A program made the position numbers and the translations under genes. The notes beneath the pieces are model-generated. The model was not told the DNA's origin. It worked only from the letters and a program-made list of their open reading frames with translations, and ran no database searches. Source: Mermis nigrescens (Eukaryota > Nematoda > Enoplea > Mermithida > Mermithidae). Taken from it: a stretch of 64,000 nucleotides of DNA. Where the stretch lies: assembly GCA_036768485.1 (NCBI GenBank), contig JAVLUZ010000341.1:462234-526233 (forward strand), read 5' to 3'. Positions within the stretch are counted from its first letter, which is position 1, and each line of letters opens with the position of its first letter. Of this stretch, positions 20,389 to 31,448 are shown in pieces.

Positions 20389-21038
20389 TTTTGTAATTTT
20401 CAAATAGATCATTATGCATATTTATAGTTTTTGGCACATACACAATAGGGTGTTTGCTCAAAACACTCGTTTTCAACCTGTGTAAATCATCTGCATTTTG
20501 TGTCAGATCAATGAACAAGTACCCGTGTGGCCTGGAGGTGGCATCAACATAAGCTTCAAGAAAATATTTTGTATTACTAGGGTATAAATGACGAGATAAA
20601 ATATGCGATTGCAGCTGATCTGCTGGGTTTTTGAACAAAACAATATAATCAGAATTGATGCGCGAGGTACGAAGGCCATCATAAAAAAGATTTTGCACAA
20701 TTTGTATAACACTTATGTTCCAATCATGACAACCACGAGTGAATAATTGTATAATTTCACGATTTCCTCTACTTTCATGCATTAGATCATCGAGAACTAT
20801 CAGCTGGGCTACATGCCTCTTTTCTTTGAGGATGCTAAAATCTGGCAAGCCTTTATTGAAAATTACATTTTTTCATCTTATAGTACAGAGGCTGTCCTTC
20901 ACTATAAAACCAATAGATTCTATCAATTTTGGTATTAATTATTCTCTCTCTATTTTCAATAAGTTGCTTAACAAATGTTGTTTTTCCTGATTTTGTGGGA
21001 CCAGAAACAATACAAGCAAAAGGATGATACATAATCAT
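20357..21038 (-). pseudogene. Polinton packaging ATPase (FtsK/A32 type), copy 1, frameshifted
   Basis: The Walker A motif GPTKSGKTT (residues 13-21) is in the first frame (20,853-21,038) and the Walker B block QLIVLDDLM in the second (20,357-20,848). The frames are offset by one base. The change lies at the A-run just before the first stop and is identical in position in copy 2. The family pumps genomic DNA into capsids. The gene starts 5 nt after the integrase stop and overlaps the small basic gene at its end. The shared break suggests that this lineage had lost packaging before the duplication, unless an unusual +1 frameshift is used. Confidence 0.85.
20419..20428 (-). promoter_or_regulatory. 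TATAAATA box of small basic gene, copy 1
   Basis: ACTATAAATA on the minus strand, about 31 nt before ATG 20,388, inside the ATPase frame. Confidence 0.55.
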
Positions 21039-21043
21039 TTTGG

Positions 21044-22087
21044 TTATTCATAAAATTTCAATTCTGCTTTTGTTGAAATGGTATCAAACTTCTTTGGCCA
21101 CTTTTTAAAACGTACTTCATACTCGCCTTTGCCCTTATTTATAGCTTTATCTATTCTTTTGTGTTGCTCAGCATTAGGTTCAGCCACCTGTAGCTCTTTT
21201 GCATAGAAGGCGCCTGTTATTGGTTCACCCAGGAGATCCTCTAATTTATCCGTTTTAGGACAGCTGTTTGATACCTCCTTAATTCGAAATAACTCATCAG
21301 TGTATGTATGTTTGCTTGCTTTTGTGAAGCTTTTCTTCAGTGTTCTTATTCGCACTATTTCACCAATATTCAATGGCTGCTCGGCATCACATTTCTTTTC
21401 CATTCTTAACATGAAGGCTAAAAAGTCCCCAATACTCTCAGAGTTCACATCATTTGGGGATATATTGTTAAGACTTCTATGCGGGGTGTTGTTATAACTT
21501 TCAATAATATTTTGGTATACTCTAGTCCAGTTCTCGTTCGAATAATAGGTCATGAATTTCATCAATTTATCTCGAAATGTTCTATGAAAACGTTCTACAA
21601 AATTGGCTTTTATTTCAGGACTGCTTGTTAGTATATGATTTATTGAGTGTGACTTTAGTAAGCTATTGAACTCGCCTTTAAACTCATTACCATGATCACT
21701 TCTTATGGATTGTGGAACAGCTTGTTGCAGAATTTTTTGAAAGGCTCGTGATGTGGTTTTTGCACTTTTATTTGTCATTGCCTGTCCATATGCCTTGCGA
21801 GAGAACACATCAACAACCATTAAAATATAGCGATTCCTGTAATTCTTATTCTGAAACTCTCTCAAGTCTAACAAATCTACATCCCACAATATATTTGGCC
21901 CAGCTACAATGATTGATCGGCGCGGAAACCGTTTTTGAATAGGTTTATGTAACTGATGAGTGATTTGATTTTTCAAAAAGGATTTTATCAGTTTTGGTGA
22001 TTTCTTTGATACTAGCTGCAACTTATTTTCTCCTGAAAACACGGCGGCATTTTTTACAGTAGTCCACTGCTTTTTAATACTATCCAT
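21044..22087 (-). CDS. Polinton integrase (retrovirus-like DDE), copy 1
   Basis: Intact 347-codon frame from ATG 22,087 (MDSIKKQW). The catalytic core reads WDVDLLDL (Asp71), SDHGNEF (Asp131) and NFVERFHR (Glu165), a D-D-E triad with retroviral spacing. It is followed by SYNNTPHRSL and a C-terminal SH3/chromo-like beta region (YTDELFRIKEVS ... FYAKELQVAEP). The enzyme joins the terminal repeats to target DNA and explains the 6-bp duplications. Compared with copy 2, about ten residues differ and the catalytic triad is intact in both. TTATAAATATT lies at 22,114-22,126. The ATPase follows after 5 nt. Confidence 0.95.
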   Translation of the reverse strand: MDSIKKQWTTVKNAAVFSGENKLQLVSKKSPKLIKSFLKNQITHQLHKPIQKRFPRRSIIVAGPNILWDVDLLDLREFQNKNYRNRYILMVVDVFSRKAYGQAMTNKSAKTTSRAFQKILQQAVPQSIRSDHGNEFKGEFNSLLKSHSINHILTSSPEIKANFVERFHRTFRDKLMKFMTYYSNENWTRVYQNIIESYNNTPHRSLNNISPNDVNSESIGDFLAFMLRMEKKCDAEQPLNIGEIVRIRTLKKSFTKASKHTYTDELFRIKEVSNSCPKTDKLEDLLGEPITGAFYAKELQVAEPNAEQHKRIDKAINKGKGEYEVRFKKWPKKFDTISTKAELKFYE

Positions 22088-22113
22088 TTTTATAATCTAC
22101 TGGTACTTGCAGC

Positions 22114-22126
22114 AATATTTATAACC
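22114..22126 (-). promoter_or_regulatory. TATAAATA box of integrase gene, copy 1
   Basis: GGTTATAAATATT on the minus strand, about 30 nt before ATG 22,087, at the edge of the minisatellite. Confidence 0.6.
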
Positions 22127-22129
22127 ATT

Positions 22130-22560
22130 TTCACAAAAATGTTCCAAACTTTACAAAAATGTTCCAAACTTTACAAAAATGTTCCAAACTTTACAAAAAT
22201 ATTCGAAACTTTACAAAAAATGTTCCAAACTTTACAAACTTCCTATGTTATAATGTGAAAAATGTGTTCCAAACTTTACAAAAAATGTTCCAAACTTTTT
22301 AAAAATGTTCGAAACTTTACAAAAATGTTCCATACTTTACAAAAATGTTCCAAACTTTACAAAAATATTCCAAACTTTACAAAAAATGTTCCAATCTTTA
22401 CAAACTTCCCATGTTATAACGTGTAAAATGTGTTCCAAACTTTACAAAAAATGTTCCAAACTTTACAAAAATGTTTGAAACTTTACAAAAATGTTCCAAA
22501 CTTTACAAAAATGTTCCAAACTTTACAAAAAATGTTCCAAACTTTACAAAAAATGTTGTG
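22130..22560. repeat. 20-bp minisatellite between polymerase and integrase, copy 1
   Basis: About 20 units of GTTCCAAACTTTACAAAAAT (19-21 bp). Two interruptions of the form CTTCC(T/C)ATGTTATAA(C/T)GTG at about 22,240 and 22,405 give a higher-order period of about 165 bp. The same GTTATAAC word is near the element's termini. No coding function. Confidence 0.9.
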
Positions 22561-22757
22561 CCCATTGGTCGATGTCCGACCCACACCACGAGGAGGTTGG
22601 CACAATGGTGGGTCATATTTTCAGTAATATACATTAAGTCGTAGCTTCAGATCTCCTAACCACGTGCCTGGTTCAGAGGGATATTAGGCGCCCTGTTGCT
22701 ACAACCAAAAAGAAAAAAATCACTGAAAAACTAAAATTTAAAACCAGTACTATGGTT
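22561..22757. other. Polinton spacer between minisatellite and polymerase
   Basis: Unique sequence containing a short inverted motif around GGTCGATGTCCGACCCACACC (two overlapping halves). It is duplicated in copy 2 at 42,129-42,320. No gene is seen. Confidence 0.5.
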
Positions 22758-25700
22758 TCATATGTCTGATGGGACTGTCGAAATACCATCCGAGAGTACT
22801 TTTCTTTTAACGTATAGGTACGGCAGTCCCTGCTTCTCCTGGATGTATGTCCACATGTGATTATCCGACTGCATCCTGAATCCTATGTTTCTACCTCCTT
22901 GTGCTTCATGAGAATCCAGCACATGAGTATACTGATCAAAGGACAACCGGTTTACTTTCTTCATTAATCCTTTACTGCTGATTTTCATATTTTCGCTTAG
23001 GCCATCAACAGCAATATATGTTTTTGCAGCCAAACAGCACATAGCTGTTCCTCGAAACTCCTCTTTGAACAGACCAGGAGTTCGTTTAGTGGCCTTTGAT
23101 GTTACAAACCACTTTTCATACACTGTCTCAAATTCACCCTTAAGATTGTGTTTTACTAAATCTAATAGATTTTCTGCAGACAATGCTAAATATATGCTGT
23201 CTGTGTCTGTCTGCATACACTGGTAATCCGAAATGTCAAAATATTTCAACAGCACATCGTAAAAGAACTCTAACATTCGGATTTTCGCCCAATTGTAGAC
23301 TGAGAGTCCAACAACTATAGGCAAATCTAAAACAATTTCCTTCTTGAGCATGTGCACTTCATAACAGTTGGTTGTAATGAATTTCACCTTTTTCACATAT
23401 GGGCTCAAGCTTGCTTCAGCTGCTTTCTCGTAATCAGCATAAAGCACATCCACATGTTGCTCCTTATTCGTTAAGGTTTTGCCATATCCTGTATTGCCCA
23501 ACAGTTTGAAAGTATCGGCAATCATGGCCAATTCTGGATCCCCATCACCTTCTTGTCTAGGTTTCGTGACCGTGTCTCTAAAATTTTCAAAAGGTCTTGA
23601 CTTGTCATACTGTATAACCTCTAAAATTTTCTCCAGTACAAGTCCATGTTGAACTAAAAACTTAACCATTTCTGTAGAAAGTAGAATCTCTTTCGCGAAA
23701 TAACTGCTAATTAGGTTTTGCCGGGGCTTTTTCAGCAAACCATTCTTCTCCGCATATTCTTTCATCAGAGGACCTATATCCTCTCCGCTAATCTCTGCAT
23801 GTTTTATAATTTACGGAAAATTGGCATATTGTGGTTTCAAATCTGCAGGGGTGCAAATATTAACTTTTGCAAATCCAAAGACTGAACCATCTTAAATTGA
23901 TTGGGTCATTTCACTTTCACTAACCCAAGTTTTTGCATAAAATTTCCTAATTGGTCGAGTTTTCAAATACTCTTCTCTGATGGAGTGCCACTTGCACTCC
24001 CATATATTTACCAAATTATAGCCTAATGATCTTATATAGGCTTCTTTTGTTTGAATCCATGAATAGGCTTCTTCAGGATCCTTTTTCTTATTTCTTTGAC
24101 TGCCAGGCAGTGGTGACAATGGTAATAGCAACGATAAAATTCATACACTGTATGTGTGTCTGCGCAAAATCCGTCAACAGGTAAGCAGGTGGGGCCTACA
24201 GTTTTTTCCTTAGCATTATTACAATGTTGAATGTGATGTCCTATCCTATGACTCTCATATTCAAAATATTCTACAGAAATTGGTTTAGAAGTGCTAACCT
24301 CATGAAATTTATTCTTTTTCTCTAGCACCCAATAATCATGATAACCAGTTGGCGTGTCCATAGACTGCGCCCACAGGTATAAGGCATTAAAATCGAGGCC
24401 TATTATAGCTTTCACGGGTTTGGCTGGGTTGTTTCTTATGAATGTTTGATCTTTTATTGCTAGTCTAGTCATTACCATAGATAAGCCACCGCTCATACTA
24501 GATTTTAAAGTATAATGAATTTTTTCGAATTTTCCGAGAATAATGAGAATTTGGTTTCAGGAATGCTTTTGAAAAGGTAGCGCTCAGTGACACCTGGTAA
24601 TGACATTGCTTCCCTAAAAATATCTATTCGAAATCTGGCCCAATACAAATTGGCCATGGTAGTGCATGCTTCAAGAAAAGGAAGTACATCTCGTTTGTTG
24701 TAAAACAAGAGATAATCCTTTAAGGTTGTCATATTATACTGTTGCCAGTATTTTTGACACTGCTCATAATCCTCAGCACTAATACATTCCGCTTCCATGG
24801 AACTATAGAAGGCGTCTGGCGGTGGTAATTGTGTATCAGATAATTTTTCGAATGCATCTAGATATTCATAGGGAAATTTTGCTTTAGTCAATGATGCTTT
24901 GTATGCTCTCATGAATGTATCTAAACTAAAGCCAGGTGCTACGTATGTGCTAATGTCGAGAAATTTGAGAATGCTTGTTGACAAGCATAGTGTGAATCCA
25001 TTTCGTAAGATAGCTTTTGGCCAATTATTATTTTCTGGATCACTTCGTACTTTTTGAATCAATGCAGGGAACAAATTCCGTTTAATTAAATTGATATCAC
25101 ATTTGCCCGAGTTGAAGCCAAGACAAGTAAGTTGCGTGCAGTATTTAAATAGCCTGCTTCTGAGGATAATTAGTTTATCAAGGAGCCCTTTTTCGCGTCT
25201 AACATCGGCTTCTTGCTCCTTTACATGCGTAGCTTTCACTTATCATTATTTTTTCATCAAGGGTTTGAAAAATAGGCCGAAAGTTTGATAAAAGTATGGA
25301 ACTTTGTTTTTGTTGAATTTTTTCAAGATGAGTTAGTACTTGTATGATAAGCTGATCAGGATTGTTGGTTACAAAACATTGGGGGTGAAAACCAGGGACG
25401 TTTGTGTGTACTGCACAAGAGATGGGCTGGTGCTGGGCAGCAAAATGTAATTTATTTGAGCTTTCTACGCGCTCTTTAATCAAAAGAGCTTCAAAGTAGT
25501 AAACTGCAAAGAAAGGGCAGAATTGTTGCTCTTTGGGAATATGTATATCATATTCGGAAAGCTGTTCAAAAACTGTTTTCTTTAGCTGAAAGATTCCGCC
25601 AGGGAATTTATGTTTGGTTTTACCATGTCTGCAATGATTTTTTGCATGGTCCTTTAATAATTCAGCTTTATGAAACAGCCGACTGCATGTGAGACATGCA

Positions 25701-27019
25701 TAGCGTTTTGCATACTGATCGAGATTTATAATGTAACTATAGTGAGCTTATCTAGAATCGGTGTAAGAAATATCAAGATTTAATAGTTTTTCATACTTTC
25801 TAACTACATTCTTCCAACAGACAGGTGACTGCTTGTCTGCATCTATATGAAAACACTGAATGTCTACTCGAAACAATTTCTCAAGCATCTCCAAGTCTGT
25901 GTATGGCACACCAATAAAACTTGCAACAGTTGAGTGATCCTTTTTCTTTTTACAATATTGAACGAAAAGTTGATAAACATTATGTGGCTCAAAATTTCCA
26001 AAAATACACTGTGCCAAACAGCGGAAGAAGCAGAGATTGTCTTTAAAACTATGCCTGTTATGATCTTGAGTCATATGTAGAGTATGTCTCTTATAGGCAA
26101 TATTTTCTGTCAGTTTTACATCTGTGCAACCACTCACAAATTTCGTTTGAGGCGTTACGAAAAATTCGACGTTGGTTATAGCCTGTAGTCCCCATTTTGT
26201 ATCTGGGCGACTGAATTTCTCCTCAACGTCTATAAGCTCCAGTTTTTCAGCTAAGCCTTTAATATCATTACCATTTGTTATTAAAATAGGGGTTCCTAGA
26301 AGAGTGAAGTTGTTTTGACATGCATACCAATAATTGCTGGCTCCAGTTTCACGATTTTTAAGAAAACAGCCTATTGCTGCATCTACTCGAAAAGCTTCTT
26401 TTTCGTTTTGTAAAATATCTGTAAGCATATCTAAGTAATTACCGCTTCCCCATCTATAGTTGTATGCATGATCGAGCACATCGCTCACACTTTTGGTAGT
26501 TCGAATGAGTCGCCAATATCTCATGACTTCCTCCCTGATATCCTCAGGGTAGTCGGACAAATCCTCTGGAAGAAGCTTGTCCTCAGGAATTAGTGCAACT
26601 GGCCCGGCTCTCTCAATTGCCCGAATGATGGGGTTATTAGGTCTTACTTTTAAACATGTCCTAAGATGTGTGTGAGAAAATAAATCCTCATTTGATTCAA
26701 ATGTTTGGTCACAATACATACATTTACATGTAACATGTTTCATCTCAAAGTGATTAACTAAAATTCTTCTTAATTTGAACAGAGAGGCACAGGAAGGACA
26801 TTTGAACCTAGATCCTAAATGGGCAGAACTCTCATGCTCTGCTAGCCTGCTTCGACGTGTAAACGATTTATTACATACAGTACAAAGGTGCGGCTTGCGC
26901 TTCGGAAGCCACGATCGGTTTGAACCAGCATCAAAAAGATCACTGGCGTCTGCCGGCGGAGGCCTATAATCAGCCCCTCTGACACCAAGACCTGCAGAAG
27001 ATTCGACAATATTTGCCAT
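22758..27019 (-). pseudogene. polB: Polinton protein-primed DNA polymerase B, copy 1, multiply broken
   Basis: The gene spans about 1,420 codons from ATG 27,019 (MANIVESSAG). Upstream in-frame codons to 27,178 only translate the repeated TATA region. The order is as in copy 2: three C2H2-like fingers, N-terminal domain, exonuclease, polymerase. Lesions: TAA 25,748-25,750 and TAA 23,892-23,894 (both shared with copy 2), and a 4-nt insertion near 25,228. There are also 1-nt deletions near 24,524 and 24,108 and a private TAA at 23,811-23,813. Motif A (GLDFNALYLW), motif B (GNTGYGKTL) and motif C (TDTDSIYLAL) survive. The last 335 codons are open. ExoI reads YYFEAL, lacking the usual aspartate. 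Confidence 0.92.
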
Positions 27020-27182
27020 AGTTCTTCGATGACTATTTGTAGTTTCAAGATAAAAATTTATATTTTTGTAAGAAAACTTTATAAACTTTGTTAGAAAATT
27101 ATTATAAACTTTTGGTAGAAAAAGTTCATATTTATAAACTTTGCAAGAAAAATTCATATTTATAGACATTATGAACACATCT
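27020..27182 (-). promoter_or_regulatory. Repeated TATA region upstream of polymerase, copy 1
   Basis: Reading on the minus strand, TATAAATA-type boxes recur at least four times between the terminal repeat and the polymerase ATG, spaced about 25-30 bp and joined by TTTCT(A/T)ACAAA-like text. It mirrors 37,710-37,868. Confidence 0.6.
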
Positions 27183-27843
27183 AAGCGTGTCTAGCATATT
27201 TAAGCCCATGTGGCAGTGGTAGCAAGAGCGGACCACTGATTATAAGTATTGTAGGGGGTTGCGTTGGGGGGCTCCCCCTCCCCTCAGGAAGTTGTAGCCA
27301 TAGTTTAGCACAATAGTATGTACTTAACACACTATAGCTTAACTTTATGCTTTAGCTTAAGTTTACACTTAGGTTTGATTTTAATCTTAGTTTAATCTTG
27401 TTGGCACTGTGCCAATTTTGACCCCTTCCACTCCTCAACTATGTCCTATCCTTAACCATTGCCTATCCTTAACCATTGTATATCTTATAGCATTGCCTAT
27501 GCTTAATCATTGTATATGTTATAGCACCGCACCCCAGGGTCCCAGGTATGACTACTAGGCTATCTGCTGCTGCTGAAAAGTTATAAATATGACTTCCCGG
27601 TCCTTGCTCAGGCACATTATGCAACTGAACTTGAGCACAAAAGGAGTGGGTATATATAAATTTGACTTTCCGGTCCTTTGTCTTCCCGGTCCTTCGATTT
27701 CCCGGTCCTTCAACTTCCCGGTCCTTGCTTGAGCCGCAGAAAACGGTACCATTATGTAGAAAAGATAGGACGACTTTTTCACACGTTATAACATAGCGGT
27801 GCCACTGAAATGCGCTTGCGGGGGGAGGGGGTCTCTATACTAC
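27183..27843 (-). repeat. Right terminal inverted repeat of Polinton copy 1 (661 bp)
   Basis: Reverse complement of the left repeat, with four instead of five 15-bp GGACCGGGAA units. The polymerase promoter region starts immediately inside it. Confidence 0.9.
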
Positions 27844-27849
27844 TCCTAC
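27844..27849. repeat. Target-site duplication TCCTAC, right
   Basis: Partner of 15,852-15,857. The uninterrupted host sequence around it (ACCACACATAAGCGTAGG in reverse complement) resembles the head of the MITE family, so the element may have inserted in or beside a MITE copy. Confidence 0.8.
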
Positions 27850-27879
27850 GCTTATGTGTGGTTGGGAGAGTGCGACTGT

Positions 27880-28140
27880 TGGAATAGTAGGACTGCTGGA
27901 ACGGTGGAACTGCTGGGATTGGTGGGGCTCTTGGGACTGGTGGGGCCGTTTGGACGGTGAGGCTGTTGGGATGGTGGGGCTGTTGGGATAGGTGGGGCTG
28001 TTGGGATTGGTGGGGCTGTTGGGATTATTGGTGGGGCTGTTAGGATTGGTGGGGCTGTTGGAATTATTAAGGGGGGGCTGTTGGGATTATTGGTGGGGCT
28101 GTTGAGACGGTGGGGCTGTTGGGACTGGTGTGGCTGTTGA
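27880..28140 (-). repeat. Minisatellite, CCCAACAGCCCCACC units (reverse orientation)
   Basis: Same unit as 15,040-15,480 but inverted, so Polinton copy 1 lies between inverted arrays. Arm 2 has a longer version (36,468-36,990). Confidence 0.85.
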
Positions 28141-28260
28141 GCCAGCACCGAATGGACGGCCAAGCTAGACGGAGGGCCAAGCTGTACGGGTTTCCTCCAT
28201 GGACGGATAGCCACAATGAACACAATCGTCTGGATGGGGCAAAACTGCTAAGCAATTGTA
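28141..28260 (-). repeat. GGCCGTCC-type unit flanking the minisatellite
   Basis: Reverse-orientation copies of the TGGCCGTCC unit seen at 14,055-15,035 (GGACGGCCAAGC, GGACGGATAGCC). This supports an outer border of an inverted-array element. Confidence 0.5.
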
Positions 28261-29127
28261 CAAAAGATGCAAAGATTTAATTTTGGACTCCTACCGTCTG
28301 CGGCGGGGTATTTTGAAATTTCGAAGCTGAGCTTCTCATCCCCTAACCCATCCTCTCATTCCCACGCATGGACAATTTCACTTGCATTTCTGCTCTAGCT
28401 CATTCGTCCACTGACCTGTCGCCTAATTTTTTACATTCCTCGAAAAAAGGGGGAAAAAAGCCGCAAAATGCATTCTTGTGATTTTCGGTTTAAACACGTC
28501 AGCCTTTGATGCTTCTTTTTTCAATTATTTTTACGAAAAAATCTATTGTCCGTATGTTATGAGAAGAAATCGCAAAATTTGATTTAATTCAAATTTAATG
28601 CTATTTTTACCAAAAGCCAATGATTCCACATTTTGTTAATTGGATGGAAGAGATTAATCGAATTCTATATTCATTTAGTTTTGAGTTTCAGATCTGCAAC
28701 GTCTATTATGTGGAAATCTGAATTTAACGTGATATTGTTTTGGCTTATTGGTCGGACGACCATTCGTTGTCGAAGAGGCGTTCGAAACGTAAATAGGTGA
28801 AAAGTAAATTTAAGTCTGGAGTCCAATAGTTTTTACAGACCAAAAATGCCTAAAAAATCGATGGTCGGGCAATAAGCATAAATTTTTGTCGTTTCTTAAT
28901 CAAGCTGTACGCTGATCGCAGAAAAACATAAGAAATTTATAAATTCGGTACTGCAGTCTACTGAATTAATGAGATTCTAGGTATTCTGGCGCAGATAGAG
29001 TGGCCAAGTGAGATTCACCATAGGCCTTTACGTTTTAAAAAATTATTTGTATTTTATGCTTACATGCAAGGGTCTATTATAAATAATGAATCACTTAACT
29101 TATTTTTCATAATAAATTTTTTCACAG
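28261..29127. other. Host flank in arm 1, no gene assigned
   Basis: Unique AT-rich sequence duplicated in arm 2. It probably represents intron or intergenic DNA upstream of the candidate exon at 29,128. No splice-consistent frame was found. Confidence 0.45.
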
Positions 29128-31448
29128 ATTAGGATCGTTCGTGTATGGAAACAGAGCCAAATCACGAAAGACATACTGGAAAGAACGCATCCACCTCTCA
29201 ATAACGCAATAAATTATCATAACCAGTTTGCTCTGACATTAGGCAATGCTAACGGCGACGTTCCTACAGTAAAATATTCGTTTTTATTGTATCAAACTCG
29301 TTTCGAAAGCATATAAAGAAATAGCGGAATCGCTTAGATATGCAGTTTTCCGCTTGATTTCATTGTAGGTAGAATGATGAAAATTTTGTCACGTGAACTG
29401 TCTGTACTTTTGTTTTCAGCTGTTTAATCTCGAGATTTCTCTTGATTAATCTGTTATCGCCTAAATAAATTTATTAACACACAAAATATTGATTCCCTAA
29501 TTAGTCTTTATTAGTTCAAAAAAATAGCCAAATGAGGAGAATTGATTTAATATAAGATAGTCATCGAAGAAAACACTCTATGACAATGCTGAGCCTCGCG
29601 ATGATGTTTGTTTAGCTGATTTGTAGCATGTTGAGCTTAATTTTTATTCCCTTTTAAGTATTCACTCAAGTGGAAATCTCGTTAGACACACCAAACAGAC
29701 AAAGAAAAATCTCGATAGGCTCACTGGCTCGTCAGCGCACATGGGCGTGGGAAGTAAATAAGAGGAGGGTATGCAAGCCGCTAGAAGGCCTGATACCCCC
29801 ATCCAAAAAGATCAAAGTACCCCCAGAATTTTTTCGCCATACCACCATTTTTAAGACTATTCTTGGACCCTTGGAAAATCTTGTACACACCCTATCACCG
29901 AATTTTGGTGCTGTCTACCATAGACATGGCACAACAAATTCTCGATGGACCCACCGTGCTTTGAATTGATAGACCCACCCTTAACACCGCTAATTAAGGC
30001 CCGCTAGAATATGCTCAATCCTATCAAACGTAGAGTTTCCCACGAAGGAAGTCAAATTATCAGCCTACTGGATAATAAATGATGCAAATCTAGAATGATA
30101 TTTAACGTAGATTCGTGCAAGTCCCAATGATAAACATAAAATCAGATAATTAGTTTGATTGCGTCTTTTACGCGATGAATTGTATACCAGATAAATCTAA
30201 AAATTCACTAATAGTATATAATTCTGACGAGAATGTATTCTGAGCGGGTTCTAATATATTCACGTAATATTTTTAAGATAGTTTATTTACAAACTATATA
30301 TCACATCGCTAAACTTGTAAATCAATTCATGTATTATCGGGCTTAATTTGCAAAGTAAATTATCTTTTTTTATGTCACGTTGAAAGGTATTTTTTCACAA
30401 TCGAACATTTTCCAGTATTATTGCTTGTGCATTTCAAATGAAGAATAAAAAAATCGTTAAAACACATATCTGCATCCACGTTAGCTTTAAAACTCTATAA
30501 CAAAATTTCTAGCGGTGTGTCCATCGATATAATAGGTCCAACGAGATTTCTTTAAGATTTATTTAATTTTTTTAAATCCATTATAAACATTTTTTAAGTG
30601 TGCTGAGCGCCCCATGGCGCAGCACTGCGAGCAGAATTTTGCAGCACACTTCGCGTGAAGCATAAGTCAGGCTGCAAACACCTACGTATTTGCTGACTCT
30701 AATTCTGTTCCTGTTTTTCCTCGCCCAATTTTATTTAATCGTTACAGTAATATAAGTTATTTGCACAAACTGTAAGCATCAATACCATACCCGCACGCGC
30801 TTGTTTGTGTTCAGAAATGCACATATTGGTTTCGAGGGGCTTAACGATTTGACTTAAGACGATTAAAAGAAAGTTAAATTCTACAGAAATGATAAAAAAT
30901 TCCTTTCAAAAACATTTACATTTCTCTATTTTGATTATTTATTTTTGATCATACTTGTAGATTTAAGGTTTTCAGACCGATCGTGCAGCTTTATTGTTCC
31001 TTTTTGCATTTCCCACATTTCCCATATTCTTCAGTATTTGAATTTTTATTTCAGATAATCATTAATGGCATTGAAATCGAAACCAACGATTTGTTTTATT
31101 GCAAGGACTGTTTTATTAAGTCGGTTAATGTGGAAGGCCAAAATTCCCAATTAAATCGAATCTGCTACGTGCCTCATCAAACTGGTAAAATAATACCTAT
31201 TAGCAGAATTTTGAGCATTATCCTGCTCTTCAGTTATTTATCCCTCTTTTTCGTGATCCAACATTTAAATTTTTGGTCAAAGTCTTTGTAGTCTTTAAGG
31301 CACAAGTAACTAAAGGATTCCTCTCTTTCCAGTTAATCTAGCGATTTTTTTGGGAATAAGTATCTCTGCTCCTGCATCAGCTACGCCTATTGTCTTAAAG
31401 TATGAAAGGCCTCAGTTGGGCAGTTTTAATAGTAAAGATTTGGCTTGA
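29128..31448 (+). CDS. Candidate host gene, last three exons (29,128-29,268; 31,055-31,184; 31,333-31,448)
   Basis: Three open segments have consistent splice signals and phases. Exon A follows TTTTTTCACAG and ends before GTAAAA (141 nt, 47 codons, phase 0). Exon B follows TTTTATTTCAG and ends ACTG|GTAAAA (130 nt, leaving one base). Exon C follows CTCTCTTTCCAG, completes that codon and stays open to TGA 31,446-31,448. The predicted peptide includes NNAINYHNQFALTLGNANGD, then NGIEIETNDLFYCKDCF with two Cys, then a hydrophobic AIFLGISISAP near the end. I do not recognise it, and upstream exons were not found. Phase agreement across two introns is the main support. Exon A is duplicated intact, and exon B is cut, in arm 2. 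Confidence 0.5.
29737..29923 (+). mobile_element. MITE copy 4, internally deleted (arm 1)
   Basis: Starts GCACATGGGCGTGGG and ends GGTGCTGTCTACCATAG, with the internal landmark TTCGCCATACCACCATT but without the T-run and CGTCGAAAAA part, leaving 187 bp. No clear 9-bp duplication. The inverted copy in arm 2 is at 34,677-34,865. Confidence 0.65.
29924..31054. other. Probable intron of the candidate host gene
   Basis: No coding signal. It contains an imperfect hairpin at 30,596-30,650 (AGTGTGCTG ... CAGCACACT) around GCGCCCCATGGCGC. Confidence 0.45.

Larger units (their letters stand above)
15858..27843 (-). mobile_element. Polinton/Maverick copy 1, structurally complete, coding capacity decayed
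   Basis: This is a 12.0 kb element with about 0.67 kb terminal inverted repeats beginning AGTAGTATAGAGACCCC at both ends and a TCCTAC duplication on each side (15,852-15,857 and 27,844-27,849, with one base of ambiguity). AG...CT ends and 6-bp duplications are the known Polinton signature. All genes run right to left: polymerase B, minisatellite, integrase, ATPase, small basic protein, 188-residue protein, Gly-rich protein, major capsid, protease, minor capsid. Integrase, major capsid, protease, the 188-residue and Gly-rich frames are open. Polymerase, ATPase, small basic protein and minor capsid are interrupted. Confidence 0.95.
16300..31146 (-). repeat. Arm 1 of the giant palindrome
   Basis: Inverted copy of 33,431-48,527, with only scattered substitutions, small indels and a shorter minisatellite. 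It covers all of Polinton copy 1 except the outer part of its left terminal repeat, plus 3.3 kb of host DNA. At the outer end the match stops at the point corresponding to 48,527 (within the GGCACTGTGCCAATTT block of the terminal repeat). At the inner end it stops at 31,146, inside a candidate host exon. Confidence 0.93.

Noticed and set aside
20739..20990. Open frames antisense to Polinton genes (also 17,763-17,945, 18,105-18,482, 19,710-19,976 and arm 2 equivalents)
   Set aside because: They are shadows of the integrase, ATPase, capsid and 188-residue genes on the opposite strand.
22130..22560. CRISPR-like array
   Set aside because: Units are contiguous 20-bp tandem repeats without unique spacers, in a eukaryotic transposon.
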